Positions 22,151 through 33,562 are shown, counted from the stretch's first letter. The stretch is DNA of 64,000 nt from Chlorophyllum brunneum (GCA_963576785.1 OY756149.1:1426001-1490000), one strand, 5' to 3'. Translations and numbers: made by a program. The notes: generated by a model not told the origin, from the sequence alone.

Positions 22151-25100
22151 TCATAATTGCTGCTTTTTACCTCCCCTTTTTATAGGTTTTGTCCTCGAAA
22201 TTTTGCTCATAAACTCCTGTACCGCTTCCTTGGCATTATCTAAATTTGTCTCGTCTTCCCATGTATCTTCTTCGGACGTATATCCTTTCCAGTGTACTAG
22301 GTATTGTTTTCGTTTTCCTTTTGTGCGGTGTCCTCGGACTTCATATACTTCATAGTGTTCTTCATCATTGACTATCTCGGGAATCGGTGGTGGTGGAGTG
22401 CGCTGGCTGTCATACTCGGGGTTATGATAGGGGGAAAGTAGTCTGCTGTTGAACACGTCATATATCGCCCATGTTTCAGGTAACTCCAGCCGGTAGCTTG
22501 TTTCGCCTATTTTTTCTTTTACTCGGAATGGTCCGTATCTCTTGTGATCTAGTTTCTTTGTCAGTCTTGTTGTCCTAATATTGTCTGCCTCAAGCCAAAT
22601 TTGGTCTCCCCTTTGGTACTCATGTTCTGGCTTTGTGCTGTTCCATTTCTCCATTTGTATCTGGTTTTGTTGGAGTATCTTGATTGTCTCTTGGCGTATG
22701 TCCTGTAGTTCCTGTATTCTTTCCGTGATCGCAGGGGCCTTGATCTCCTTTGAGATGTCTCCTTTCCATGGGTGTCGCCCGTATACTATCTGGAACGGTG
22801 AATGTCCTGTGGCACTATGCATTTTATCGTTATACTGGAATTCTGCAGTGCTGAGCCATTTTTTCCAGTTATCCTGTGCATGGTTGATTACATTTCTCAG
22901 GTAGGCCTCGACCTCTTGGTTGATGCGTTCCGTTTGACTGTCTGTTTGTGGATGGTATGCCGTGGATAGGTTACGTTGGGTGCCGGTTGCTCTGCACAGT
23001 TCCGCCATGAATTTTGATGCGAATTGTGGACCTCTGTCACTGATGATTCTGCGTGGTATCCCATGTTGTCTCCATATGTCATCCCGATATATATCTCCTA
23101 GCTTCTCGGATGATAGGGTGGTGTTAACTGCACGTAGCCTGATCATTTTGCTGAAACGATCAACTATGACAAGTATCGCGTCGTATCCTTCCGATTCTGG
23201 GAGTGGTCCTATCATGTCGATTAATATCTCTTCCCATGGTCCGGTGGGTATCGATAGTGGATGGAGGTGTGTAGTAGGTCGTGTTTGGAGTATTTTGTTT
23301 CGCTGACATGTATCACATCCCTTGATGTATCGTTTGACATCATTGCGCATTTGTGGCCACCAATATGTCCTTTTCAGTAATTCGATCATTCTGTGTTGTC
23401 CCGGGTGTCCAACGTCCGTTCTGTCGTGGTGTTGTTGGAGTATTTCTTGGCGTAACTCGGGGTTCGGTGGTACGTATATTCTTCCTTCGAAGATGGGTAA
23501 TCCATCCGTTTCCCATATCTCCTCTGGTCTTTTCTCCTTTTCTCTTAACCATTGTGTTTCTCTCCTCTGCTCTTTTCGTAATCGGTGTTTCAGGTTGTCT
23601 TCTCCTGATATTTCCCAAATTTGTCTGATTTCGGTGATAGTGTTGTCAAATAAGTGGTCGGGTAATAGCATGATATTCGTGTTGTCTTTGGTTGTATCCA
23701 TTTTTGCTAATCTTGATAACACATCTGCTTTTGTGTTCATTTTTCCGGGTATATGTTTTAACGTGTAGTGATATTCTTGTAGTTCCAGTTGCCATCTTGC
23801 CTGTTGTCCTGTGAGTTGTTGCGGTTTCCTGAAGTATTCCAAGTTCTTGTGGTCTGTCCATATCTCGAATGGTTTGTCGGCATCGAGTAGATATTGTCTC
23901 CAAGTTTTGATTGCTTCCCGGATTGCCAATAGTTCTTTGTCGTAGATTTGGTAGTTTCGTTCTGCCGGTGTCATTGTTCTTGAGTGGAAGGCTATTGGGT
24001 GCCATTGGTTATTCTGATCTTGTGATAATACCGCTCCTACTCCGTATCCTGATGCGTCCACTTCCACTCTATATTGCCCTTTGTTTTGGGGCATTGCTAG
24101 TACTGGTTCGCTCGTGATTTTCTCCTTGATTTTTTCGAACGCTTGCTGTTGCCGTTCTGACCATGACCATTGCGCATCCTTCTTCTTGAGCTCGTGTAGT
24201 GGTGTTGCTATGTTACTGAAGTCTTGTATGAATCATCGGTAGAAGTTCGCAAAGCCCAGGAATTTTTCGACGTCTTTCACGGACTTGGGTGTTGGCCATT
24301 CCCTTACTGCTTTCACCTTTTCTTCCTCCATTTTAATGCTGCCCTGTCCTACTACAAATCCCAGTATGGGTATTTCCTTCGCGTCGAACATGCATTTTGA
24401 TCGTTTGAAGTAGAGTTGGTGTTTGGCTGCAATATCTAAGAACCGTATCGTTCTTTTCTCGAGTTCTTCCTGTGTGGTCCCCGGTATGATGAAGTCGTCC
24501 ATATAGTTGACAAGCGCTCCTTCATGTAATAGTTCCCGAAATATCGTGTTCATCATTCTCTGAAAGGTTGCCGGTGAATTGCTCATCCCGAAGAACATGA
24601 CTGTAGGTTCGAATAATCCGCTGTTTGTTACGAACGCTGCCTTCCATTCATCTCCTTTCCTGATTCTGACGTTGTTGTATCCCCAAATGATATCGAGCTT
24701 GTTAAACACTTTTGCGTCTTTTAATCGATCTAGAACTTCGCCTATGAGTGGCAGTGGCATTTTATCCTTGATGGTATGTTCATTCAGCTTTTTGTAGTCT
24801 TGTACCAGGCGTTTTGTTCCGTCTTTCTTTGGTATGAAGAAACATGGTGTGGCGTAGGGGGATTGTGATGGTCTGATTCTTCCCGAGGTGAGGTTTTCGT
24901 CAAGAAACTTCTGTAGTTCCTGTTTTTCCGTTATTGTCATCGGGTAAACTTTGGACTGTAGTACCGGGGGTGCATCTTCCGACAGATTTATCTCATGGTC
25001 CCATATCGTATGTGCAGGCAATTTATCAAAATTCTTCTTGTTGAATAGGTGGGTGTATTGTCGGAGGTATGGAGGTAGATCTTCATTGTTTGTTCGATCC

Positions 25101-25573
25101 GCTTTTTTCTCTTCAATGTGTTCCTTGACTGTTCGTATTTTCTCGTTGAACTGTATGTTACTATGTGATATTTTGCAATCTTCTGGACATCTTGTGAATT
25201 GTATGACGTGATTGTTCCAATCGATTTCCAGGTTATGCTTGACCAGCCAGTCGTGTCCGAGATATAAGTCTGCGCTTTCCAGTTGTGTTACCAAAGCGTC
25301 GATTTGTTCCGTGTGGTTGCCGTTGTTTAATACCAGTTGTGCCTTGTCCGTTATTTCTCCTTTTTTATTTTCTGTTCCATCGGCATTGATTACTCTGATC
25401 GGGGTTTCCAGGGGTTTGGTCGGGATCTGGTCTTCTTTTATCGTTCATTGTGCTATGCACATGTGGGTGCATCCGGAGTCTACGAGGGTTGTAATTGGTC
25501 TGCATCCTTTTCTTGTCTGGATTGTTGGGTCGAGGAGAAGTTCGCGTGTAGAGTTTCGTTTTTGGGGAATCAT
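22151..25573 (-). pseudogene. pol: Gypsy-A pol: protease, RT, RNase H, integrase, chromodomain
   Basis: Starts at ATG 25573 (ATG ATT CCC), in a different frame from gag and about 50 nt after the gag stop. Protease DSG region is near 25475. RT: SPYATPCFFIPKKDGTKRLV, YMDDFI. RNase H: VEVDASGYGVGAVLSQDQ. Integrase: zinc finger HHDRTDVGHPGQH and CDTCQRNK; core Asp in DMIGPLPES, Asp in IISDRGPQFA, Glu in TERINQEVEAYL. Chromodomain: YLVHWKGYTSEEDTWEDE, ending near 22170. Two TGA stops break it, at 25445-25447 in protease (shared with Gypsy-B) and at 24233-24235 in RT (CGA in Gypsy-B). Open pieces: 24233-25294 and 22151-24094. Confidence 0.92.
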
Positions 25574-25625
25574 GTATCATCTATTAAAACAGAAACTCTA
25601 GGTTTATTGGCTCGCGGGTTTGTGC

Positions 25626-26885
25626 CTACTCGGAGCCTTCGACAAAATCCTCTTTCTCCTCCATTTCTTGTTCGTCATCCTCGTTGACTTCTCTGATATG
25701 CGCTTTCTTGGGCGCCCGGCAGTTCTTCGAGATGTGGCCCTGTTTGCCACAATTGTAACACATTATCTTGGTGTACGTGACTTTCGTCTTCTTCCTGCAG
25801 TATTTGGCGATATGCCCATAGAGGTTGCAATTGTAGCACCTCGGTTTTCCATTTTGATCAGTGTCTGTCCTTTGTCGTCCTATCTCCATGGGTTGTCCTC
25901 CACCTCCATAAGTTACTCTGGTGGTGGTTCTGATGTCTCCTCAAGTGATGTCTGTTGTTTCATAGCCTTGTCCTACTGCAAGGATCATAGTTTTCCATTT
26001 GCTATATGTTGTTGGGACGGAGGCTGTCGGGTAGCCTACTATGGTCCAAATGATGTCTGCTCGTGTGTGACGTTTGAGGAGGAATATCGCGTGGGTGTCG
26101 TCTGTCCCTGCTTGGGCTCGCAAGGCTTCGAATTCGATTAAGAAGTCTGCCGTGTTCTTCTTTCCCTGTTTGAATGTCTCTATTTCTCCTTCTGCTATGG
26201 CTTTTCTATTCCCCAAGGAGAATGTGGCCTCTACTTCTTTTGTAAAGTCCTCCCACCCTGGTGTTTTCTTATTTTGGATGGCTTGTAGCTGCGTGTTGGC
26301 GTAAGGGCCTGCTAGCCCCCCTTTCATTCTTGCCAAAATGGCTACTATCTTCTGTTCGTCTTCTTCTATCTTGTTGAACATTAGCCACAAGGATATGGCT
26401 CTCCACCAATCATCGAATTTGGTTCTATCTCCATTGAAATATCCTGGTTCCGGGGCTAGGTTTTTTGGGACGTTGATTTCATCTGTCATTTCTGGTTCGC
26501 TGTGTTCGTTTTCGTAGGTCTCGGCGATTTCTATATCAGCTGTGGCGTCGGCGACTTCTGTGTCGAATTCGGTTTCAAATAAAGCTGTGTCGATTTCTTC
26601 TTCAAACAGAGCTGGTTCTTCGTCTGTGCTGTGTTCGGATTCTTCCTCGTAGGTTTCGGCGATATCTATATCGGATGTGTTCTCGGCGACTTCTGTGTCG
26701 AATTCGGTTTCAAATAGAGCTGTGTTTTCATCTACGCTGTGTTCGGATTTCTGCCGTTTAAGGCCTTCAGGGATTTCTGGTTCTGTTGATCGTTTGGATC
26801 CTGTTGCTACGGGTGAACCCTGGATGTCTGTTGGTCTCGGAGCTCTTTGTCTTCTCGGTGTTCTTGATGAGCTACTGCTGCTCAT
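25626..26885 (-). pseudogene. gag: Gypsy-A gag with one stop
   Basis: ATG at 26885 (MSSSSSSRTPRRQRAPRP). Ser/Arg-rich start, then a long acidic repeat region (FETEFDTEVA units), the capsid-like part (GYFNGDRTKFDDWWRAISLW, ARMKGGLAGPYANTQLQAIQ), and two CCHC knuckles CYNCNLYGHIAKYC and CYNCGKQGHISKNC. A TGA at 25941-25943 (CGA in Gypsy-B and D) cuts off both knuckles. The acidic region is longer than in Gypsy-B or D. Confidence 0.9.
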
Positions 26886-26966
26886 ATACTGTTGTCTTGG
26901 TCGGAGGCTATTATTCCAAGCCTAGCTACGAATAGTGGCACCTCTTCTTGCAAGGTGAGTCGAATG

Positions 26967-26978
26967 ACACTTTACCAA
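26967..26978 (-). other. Gypsy-A self-complementary primer-binding site
   Basis: Sense TTGGTAAAGTGT, one base inside the 5' LTR. It is the exact complement of ACACTTTACCAA in the same LTR (27063-27074 on plus), which starts 34 nt after the TATA box. This is the arrangement of Tf1-like self-priming elements. Confidence 0.75.
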
Positions 26979-26979
26979 A

Positions 26980-27281
26980 TGTTACGACCTTAGTCTCTGA
27001 CTCAGGTTGCACGCCTTTGGATGAAGGGACGGAAGTAGAGAGAGGAAGAAGGGATGATACGATTGGTAAAGTGTAAGGAATACATCAAGTATTACTACAC
27101 GTTATATACTAGTGGATAAGGGCTAATAATAAGGGAGTCGAGTAAAGGAGTCATAGGAGACGAGTAGAAGGAGTCAGGTAAGAGGCATAGCCTCTAGGGG
27201 TGATACAGGAGGTGAAATGAGTATGAGGGTACACGAGGTAACGGGTGCATGATAGACATGAACGGCCTACGATTCGTAACA
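26980..27281 (-). repeat. Gypsy-A 5' LTR
   Basis: 302 bp, 4 differences from 20808-21109. Its promoter is the TATATAA at about 27102-27108 (plus ttatata) with a predicted start at 27074. Confidence 0.95.
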
Positions 27282-27863
27282 TTCAGCTTTGGCATTACCC
27301 TTACAGCATCCAGAAAGGAGATGGTGGTGCTCCACTCGGTGGGGACCTCCACAACGGGGGCACTTGAGACCTTTGGACCTACAGGCAGAAGTCAGATGGC
27401 CCCATTTCCAGCAATGACTACACTGGGGGATCCCGGGGTTTGCACACACAAGTTTGATGAGGCATTCATAGCCAGCAATATAGATGTGTTTGCCAGCAAG
27501 TTTCTTGGCGGAAGCTCCAGACTGGGAGTTCCAGACATCAAACCAAACAGTGGCTGAGTCTGAGCGGCAGGAGTTCTTCATAATGTGCAGAGTATCCGTG
27601 AGTTTGAGCAAAGGGAGGTGAGAGGCCTTGAGTGCCTCAGTAATTCCAGTGACTGAAATATGGTGAGTAGTGCCAGGAGCTTTGAAGGGAACATCCAGGA
27701 CCTTCAGATAGGACTTGGACCTAGGGAGAGCAGCTGCAACTGGGGTCTCGAGACCCAGGAGCTGCTTGGCAGTATCAGTAATGAGGGTAATCTCATCAGT
27801 GGAGGAGACAGCAGAGGTAGTGACAGTAATACCACCATAGGCAGAGCATGCCCCATCCACCCA

Positions 27864-28871
27864 AAGGGCAGACTTTTTTTATTTATTTTTATTTTTTTTA
27901 TATCAACAATTTATAATGCGGTGCTCGATTGCAGTCTGCATGTACATACATACAAAGGTAGAACATACAGAATGTTCAGAGCAAGGAAAGTAAACTACTA
28001 GTAAACTAACCCTACAAGACTCGACACCATCTAGTACATACACTAGAGAGATGTTTGGTACCTAAGTTGAGCAGCGGGAAAAAGAAAAAAAAAGGGGGAA
28101 AATCGGAGAAAGAGAGAGAGAGAGAGAGAGAGAAATTGATAGAGAGAAACTATCAACTCGCAATCACAAGGGGGAACAATGAATGGTACTAGTGTGTGGA
28201 GGGGCATTTTGCCCAGACACCATGGGAATGATGGAAGTTGAATGAAAATTATATAAAATAGTAGACAAGCGAGGAAAGGAGAGATAGAGAAATGAAATTG
28301 AAATTCATAACCAGGAGAGTATAAGAAAAAGAGAAAAGAAGAAAGGACTCATGCAGGCACAGACCCGAACCTCTGATGGACTTGGTGATGATGTAACGGG
28401 GGTATTGAACTGGCGCGGATATGAGGGTGATCAGGTTCTGGGGAGAAGCTGAACACGGTGGGGTTGCGATACAAGAAATTGACAAATGTCTTGATGGTGT
28501 TGACGCCAAAGTGATGATTGAAGGTGTTGCAATGGTAGAGGATGTGCAACCTAGTCTGGACCATTTGATTGGCACAGTGGTGGCAAGATAAATCCTCGTT
28601 AGGGAAGAACCATAGTCATTATTCACCAATTGGGGCATGGTATAAGATGGTACGACATGTTCTTGTGAAAAGCTGTGGCTGGTAACCGCATTCTCATATC
28701 CAAGGACCAGATTTGATGTGCGACAGTAAGGCAGAGGCCCCATTCACTCACACTGGGAGGTAGAGGAAGGAGCTACCACTGTATTTCTTGAACCCGAACA
28801 TGGCTTACCATGTGTGAATGGCATGTTTGGCAGACTTCTTGCATATGAAGACGATCCTGAAGGGCAGACTT
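27864..28871 (-). mobile_element. LINE-3, short 5'-truncated LINE copy
   Basis: The body 27876-28859 is bounded by AAGGGCAGACTT at 27864-27875 and 28860-28871. T-rich tail at 27876-27900 is the A tail in minus orientation (interrupted by other bases). It carries only the end of ORF2 (RNase H C-terminal part and zinc finger, related to 11240-11520) plus the 3' UTR, with a (GA)n tract at 28110-28133. Inserted in LINE-4 ORF1. Confidence 0.9.
28110..28133. repeat. (GA)n microsatellite in LINE-3 3' UTR
   Basis: About 12 AG units. The same site in LINE-1 and LINE-2 is an imperfect CT-rich stretch in the opposite orientation, so the pure repeat expanded in this copy. Confidence 0.85.
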
Positions 28872-30840
28872 GGCATGGAGGAGGGTGTCATTAGCACTTT
28901 TGATGAGTGCTGGAAAGTTGACATTAGTAGTCCTAGCATCAAGTGCTAGGAGGATTTGGCGGTGGTTGGGACCAGCAGTGGTAGAGCGCATCTTGGGGGT
29001 GCATTTAAGAGGTGATGTGGTGGCCTAGTGTACTGCCGTGATGCAGTCTGGGGGGAGGTGAGGAAATGCCTTGGTCATATGGACCAAGGTAGCAGGATCA
29101 GTAGTGGCGGCAGCAGTATAGGACTTCTTGGTTGGCACTGGTGTGGGAGAAATAGGGGCAGTGGGCACTGATGTGTATGCTAGCCTTGAGTGACAGGGGT
29201 CTCATGAGGGCCTAGGGGGGGGACTACAGAAGGAGGGAATGTGTGATGTCCTTTCGAGGATTCCAAAGCAAACACAGTAGGAAAGAAAGCCACTGCAGGC
29301 ATTGAGGGTAGAGGAGATATCTGTTAATAAGATATCATCCACATTGTGGATTTGAGCAAGTGAGGCAAAAGCCTGACTAACATGTGGGATTATATTGGAC
29401 TGGGGAGAGGTCTAGCCAAATGTCCAAAGCTGACTGCTGAACCAGACAGCATGTAGGATAAAAGTGGTGGGGGTTAAGGGAGGGATGAGAGGCTCAGTTG
29501 ATGATATGGTAGGAGGAAGGGGTGGTGCTTCAGAGGCACTGGACTCCATTCCAGCTTCAATATCTGCCTCCAATCCTGATGGTCTGGCAGTAGATCTTGT
29601 GGAGAAGGCTACTCTGGCTCTCTTCCACTCGCGCTTCAGTTGCAATCTGGACTTGTCACTGGGGCCAGTGGCAGTCCCATAGGACTCAGAGGTAATCTCC
29701 TCATCCCAGGGTGAGTTGGGAGTACTGATGTTTCTAGACATAGTGTAGCTAATCTCTTGTCCATGTCAAGCACCTATCCAAAAGAGGAAGGTAGTGGTAA
29801 GAGATCAAGAAGGGTGTGTTGAGAGTGTCGATCAGGTCCCAAGTTGAAGTGTGAATGATTGGCTTGTTCATTGGCAACATCCCAGACATTTGTACTCATT
29901 TGTTTTCTTTACACCCTTCAGAACACCAGCCTCTGCACTTGCCTCATCTACCTCTGACATCTCCTACATTTGCGAAGGACACCATTGGCCTACTGCCACA
30001 AGTTTCTGGACTGATGAACTCACCCTGAGAACCCTCTACATCCAATCCGTGGCTTGCATACCCCACTCTTCTCCTTTCCCACTATACAGTGCAGAATATA
30101 GACTGATGTGATTATGTCAATCACCCAAAATCATCTTGACAGGTTTCCCCAAGTGCCATTCCAAAACCCTATGGTAATCAATGCCCATGCTGAAAATCCA
30201 CTCTGGTTCAAATTGAGCTTCAACTTTCAAGATCTTGGGTAAAGTGTCCTTAGGCTGTGTGTCGATCCAATCGAGGAGGAGTGAGAGGGCAGATTGTTCT
30301 CTCACGTTTTCTTCTGTGCCCCAATACATCAAAAATCTGCCGACTTCGCTTGCTGAAGGAACATGGTATGGGCCTGACATCAACATAACACCTTTAATCC
30401 TCTTGCAAAGGTCTGAATCCAGGGGAATCAAAGTCGGATGCGTAATCAGAATCGCGGAATGGACAGCTCCAGCTGAATGACCTGCTACAATCAACGAATC
30501 GAGGTCCGGGTTGGGAGTTGTCTCTGTGACGAGTTCCGGTCCGTGGGACAGTATCCATTCCATGGCGCCCAACACATTCCCTATGGCTGTAGGGTACTTG
30601 AATTCTGGTGTAAGGTGATAGTCAGGGATGACAGTGATGAACCCATGTTTCACAAAGAAAGTACCAATGCATGTTAACCAGTGAATAGGGTTGCTCAAAT
30701 GAAGCAAATGAGCACAATCCCTTCTTGACCTCTTACCACTACCTTTCTAATTGGGACGGTTCTCTGGTGAAGGGCTTCTGGCCTGTTCTTGCTGGACGTT
30801 AGGTCCTGGCACTGTCTTATACACAGGGTGATGTGTAGTA

Positions 30841-31098
30841 CTCCCTTGGCAAAGGAGGTTAAAGGCTGGGTATGCTGGCCGCTGCATACTCACTCACTCT
30901 TGGACAAGCAAACAGAGGTCGGGATCCGTTATATGGTAGACGAGATTTAGTTCGAGCAGGGGGAGTGGCCCCTTGGCAAAGGGCCTTAATGACAGGGTAT
31001 GCCTGTCACTTTCTCTAGATGAGAGTTGATATCGGATCGTACAGGATGGCGGGAGGTGCTCCCTTGGCAAAGGAGCTCAAAGACTGGGCATGCCGGTT
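30841..31098 (+). other. Triplicated two-hairpin RNA module in LINE-2 5' region
   Basis: Three units, each with hairpin 1 around CCCTTGGCAAAGG (30841-30857, 30967-30985, 31058-31076) and hairpin 2 with a 5-nt loop (30864-30880, 30991-31007, 31082-31098). Hairpin 1 stems are GGCCC/GGGCC in unit 2 and GCTCC/GGAGC in unit 3. Hairpin 2 stems are GGCTGG/CTGGCC, GACAGG/CCTGTC and GACTGG/CCGGTT around loops GTATG or GCATG. Bases differ but pairing is kept, which points to a structured RNA. Confidence 0.6.
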
Positions 31099-31883
31099 GC
31101 CTTCTGCCCATCTATCTTGAGGGCTCCTCTAGTGGTGGAGGGGCCCAGCGCGCTCCCAAATAGTGTTGTAGTTTCCCAATGGTGGGACTAGCGTTGGTCT
31201 ATTTGACTGAGCTACAGCACAAGTCTAGTCTAACTAGGCCTCTACTCTAACATGGGAACTATGGGAGAGGCTTCATTCCACCCCGTTCCCCAGCTGGGGG
31301 CGCATTGAGAAAAACCACCCAGCTGAGCCCGAGAGGGTCCGAAAGGATAGGAGTCGATAAGAGGGGGTTTGGGGAAAAAACAAGCCGACCGCAAGGACAG
31401 GCTACCCCCCTCCAGTTGCATTGCAAGGGTGTGGATCCGTAGACAACCCCCCCATGCTGCGCTGGACGTTAGTAGGGATCACTCAAACTCCAGGGTGCTA
31501 TTCCATGTGGGTGCCACATGGCATTCCGTGGATTTGCTTTGTAAGCAAGGCGTGATCACCTCTCTGGTAGCAGCCCCTCCAAGACAGAGACCCCAGACAC
31601 CATTAACACACGGATCTGCGCCCTATGGGCATAGCGAAGTGGGTGCTGGGGTACGGGAAGCCAGCCGGGGTGGCACCCTGGAACCACTGGTGGGCCGTGG
31701 CAGACCATGCAGAGAATGTGCGGCCTGGCCAGAGAGGTCTAAATCCTCTGTCGGTGGGTCTCAGAGAGAAGCTGAGTGTACCTGCTTAAGTTGATACCGC
31801 GACGCCCCCTTCGGGGGGTAAGGGCATTAGTCCGCAAGGGGCCCCTTAGTCGAGCGCCGTTCACTGGTTGCAACCTTCTCAAA

Positions 31884-33562
31884 CCGAAGACCCACTGGCG
31901 GTACCTCGGCTTTTATTTCGACCGGACGTTAACCTTCAAAGAACATGTTTGATTCTACTCCGCCAAGGCAATATCCACGATCAAGGCGATGAAAATGCTG
32001 GGAAATTCCGTTAGAGGGCTGTCCCCCAGCAACAAGAGGTTACTTTACCGTTTGTGTGTCATGCCAGTTGCGACATATGGATACCGATTATGGTTTCACG
32101 ATCGCTCCCGCACCAAGGGGACTTGTGAAATCCTCAACAAAATGCAACAAAGAGTGGCGCTCTGAATTACTGGGGCCTTCCAGACTTCTCCCACTGGCGG
32201 TGTTGAGTCTCTCGCGGGGCTCATGCCCATCAAACTTCATCTCCAAAAGTTGGCCAAACGACAATCGTCGAGGCTTCATACATTGGACGATGAACACGCA
32301 TTGGCAAGATTGATGAAGGAATTCCACTCTTCCCCCCACCGACTTCACATCAAGAACTTCACGGAGGTTCAGAGAAGAAGACATTAGGAGCTGTGATGGA
32401 CTTTTCGTGCCCCACCCCTGAGACTCGGTATATAGAACATTTCAATTCCGTCTCTAAATCTCTTTGGCCTGGACGTAGGTTACTTGACTGTTTCTCTACT
32501 AATGTAATTTTTATAGGATTCAACTGGGACAACCCTCACCTCTCAAAGACGCTTTGGGACGATGTAACGATGAATGCGACGATGGACGCAAAATCCATCA
32601 CGATTGGTACGGACGGCTCGGTCCACCCCAATCCCAATCCGCTTGCCAGCCAGTTTATGGCGGCAGCCACCATTTGACATCTTGACAGCGGGAGCTCTAT
32701 CATGAAGAGGCTCGGAGGAACTACATCGACGGACACAGAACTGGTAGCACAGTACTTAGGCATTACCAAAGTACTTGCCACTGCCGAATATGACCAGGTT
32801 GAGCACATCCACGTGTTCACCGACTCCATCGCAGCCTCCCAGCTCCTACTCAACTGTTCGCCGCACTCCTGCCAATGACAGTCCATCATCACATCGAAGG
32901 CGCTCCTGGCTTGGTTCTACAAGTCAGACCGACACCGCCTTTCTTTCTACCACACGCCGTTGAAATGCAAGTACGGAATACAAAAAGCCACTCACGACTG
33001 GATCCAAACGGTCGCCTGGCCTAACCGGGGTCGAAACCACCGAGTACCAAACTCGATCGACTACTTATGCAAGAAGTCCGCCAAACGTGCCATTCACACA
33101 TGGCAGGCCATGTTTGGGTTCAAAACTTACAGCGGTAGCTCCTTCCTCCACCTCCCAGTGCGAGCAAATGGGGCCTCCACCTTACCGTTGCACATCAAGT
33201 CCGGACCATGGATACGAGAATGCGGATACCAGCCCCAGCTCTTTGCAAGAGCTTGTCGTGCCATCTTATGCCATGCCCCGATTGGAGAATATCGACTACG
33301 ATTCTTTCCTAACAAGGACCTTTCATGCCACCACTGCAACAGTCAAATGGTGCAAATGCGTTCACACATCCTGTATCATTGTAACAACTTTGATCACCAC
33401 TTCGGCGTCGACACGATCAAGACCTTTGTCAACTTCTTGCATCGCAACCCCTCCGCGTTCAGCTTCCCCCCGGAACCTGACCGCCCTCGTATCCGTGCCG
33501 GCTCTATCCCACCATTACATCGTCACCAAGTCCAAAGGAGGTTTGGGTCTGTGCCTGCATAG
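31884..33562 (+). pseudogene. LINE-2 ORF2 C-terminus: RT thumb, RNase H, zinc finger
   Basis: RT end: WRYLGFYFDRTLTFKEHV, MLGNSVRGLSPSNKRLLYR, VATYGYRLWFH, ITGAFQTSPTGGVESLAGL. RNase H: IGTDGSVHPNPNPLASQF (canonical TDGS), TELVAQYLGITK, HVFTDSIAASQ. Open end 32960-33562 with YRLRFFPNKDLSCHHCNSQM and MRSHILYHC (CCHC finger). A TGA after FKEHV, TGA at about 32676 (CGA in LINE-1), TGA near 32876 and a frameshift near 32375 kill it. Confidence 0.85.

Larger units (their letters stand above)
20808..27281 (-). mobile_element. Gypsy-A, complete chromovirus
   Basis: A 6474-bp element with 302-bp LTRs (20808-21109, 26980-27281; about 4 differences) and 5-bp duplication TTCAG (20803-20807, 27282-27286). 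Minus-strand order: 5' LTR, self-complementary primer site, gag with two zinc knuckles, pol (protease, RT, RNase H, integrase, chromodomain), an extra ORF, purine tract, 3' LTR. Three in-frame TGA stops inactivate gag and pol. It landed in ORF1 of LINE-4. Confidence 0.95.
20602..29741 (-). pseudogene. LINE-4 ORF1 (gag-like zinc-knuckle protein), split
   Basis: Three pieces read in order once insertions are removed: 29741-28872 (MSRNISTPNSPWDEEITSES, later ILLALDARTTNVNFPALIKS), 27875-27287 (ETPVAAALPRSKSYLKVLDV, then two knuckles CSHCWKWGHLTSAC and CPRCGGPHRVEHH) and 20802-20602 (HCLNCGGDHTA, AHCFKAGWIRGHYEETRVQ, then TAG). The series of three Cys/His knuckles followed by a WI..Y...R motif is the usual end of Tad/jockey-type ORF1. 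Such proteins bind LINE RNA. At least three stops in the N-terminal piece show decay. Confidence 0.78.
20388..29833 (-). mobile_element. LINE-4, ORF1-only Tad-like LINE, doubly interrupted
   Basis: The body 20401-29820 reads on the minus strand and carries two later insertions (LINE-3, Gypsy-A). The target duplication is GAG(G/A)GTGTCGATC at 20388-20400 and 29821-29833, with one mismatch. Without the insertions it is about 1.95 kb: a short 5' leader of ~80 nt, one gag-like ORF1, about 180 nt of 3' UTR and an A tail (T run 20401-20420). There is no trace of ORF2. Its 5' end (CCCTTCTTGATCTCTTACC in sense) matches the 5' end of LINE-2, and its 3' tail resembles that of LINE-1, so it looks 5'-complete and non-autonomous. 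Confidence 0.8.

Noticed and set aside
25620..26141. Long plus-strand ORFs opposite gag and pol of Gypsy-A (and similar in B and D)
   Set aside because: Shadow frames of real coding regions; no domain features, and the protein logic is entirely on the other strand.
27282..27860. Zinc-knuckle protein as a host gene
   Set aside because: It is the middle of LINE-4 ORF1, continuous with 20602-20802 and 28872-29741 after removal of insertions with clear target duplications.
28110..28133. CRISPR-like or regulatory GA repeat
   Set aside because: A simple dinucleotide run inside a LINE 3' UTR; no spacers, and eukaryotic context.
31369..31794. 141-codon ORF in LINE-2 5' region as a protein
   Set aside because: Composition is low-complexity and Arg/Pro/Ser-rich, no zinc knuckle or other LINE ORF1 feature, and it overlaps structured sequence.
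31100..31900. rRNA or other structural RNA gene because of GC-rich sequence
   Set aside because: No recognisable rRNA core segment. It is bounded by the LINE-2 ends and runs directly into LINE RT sequence.
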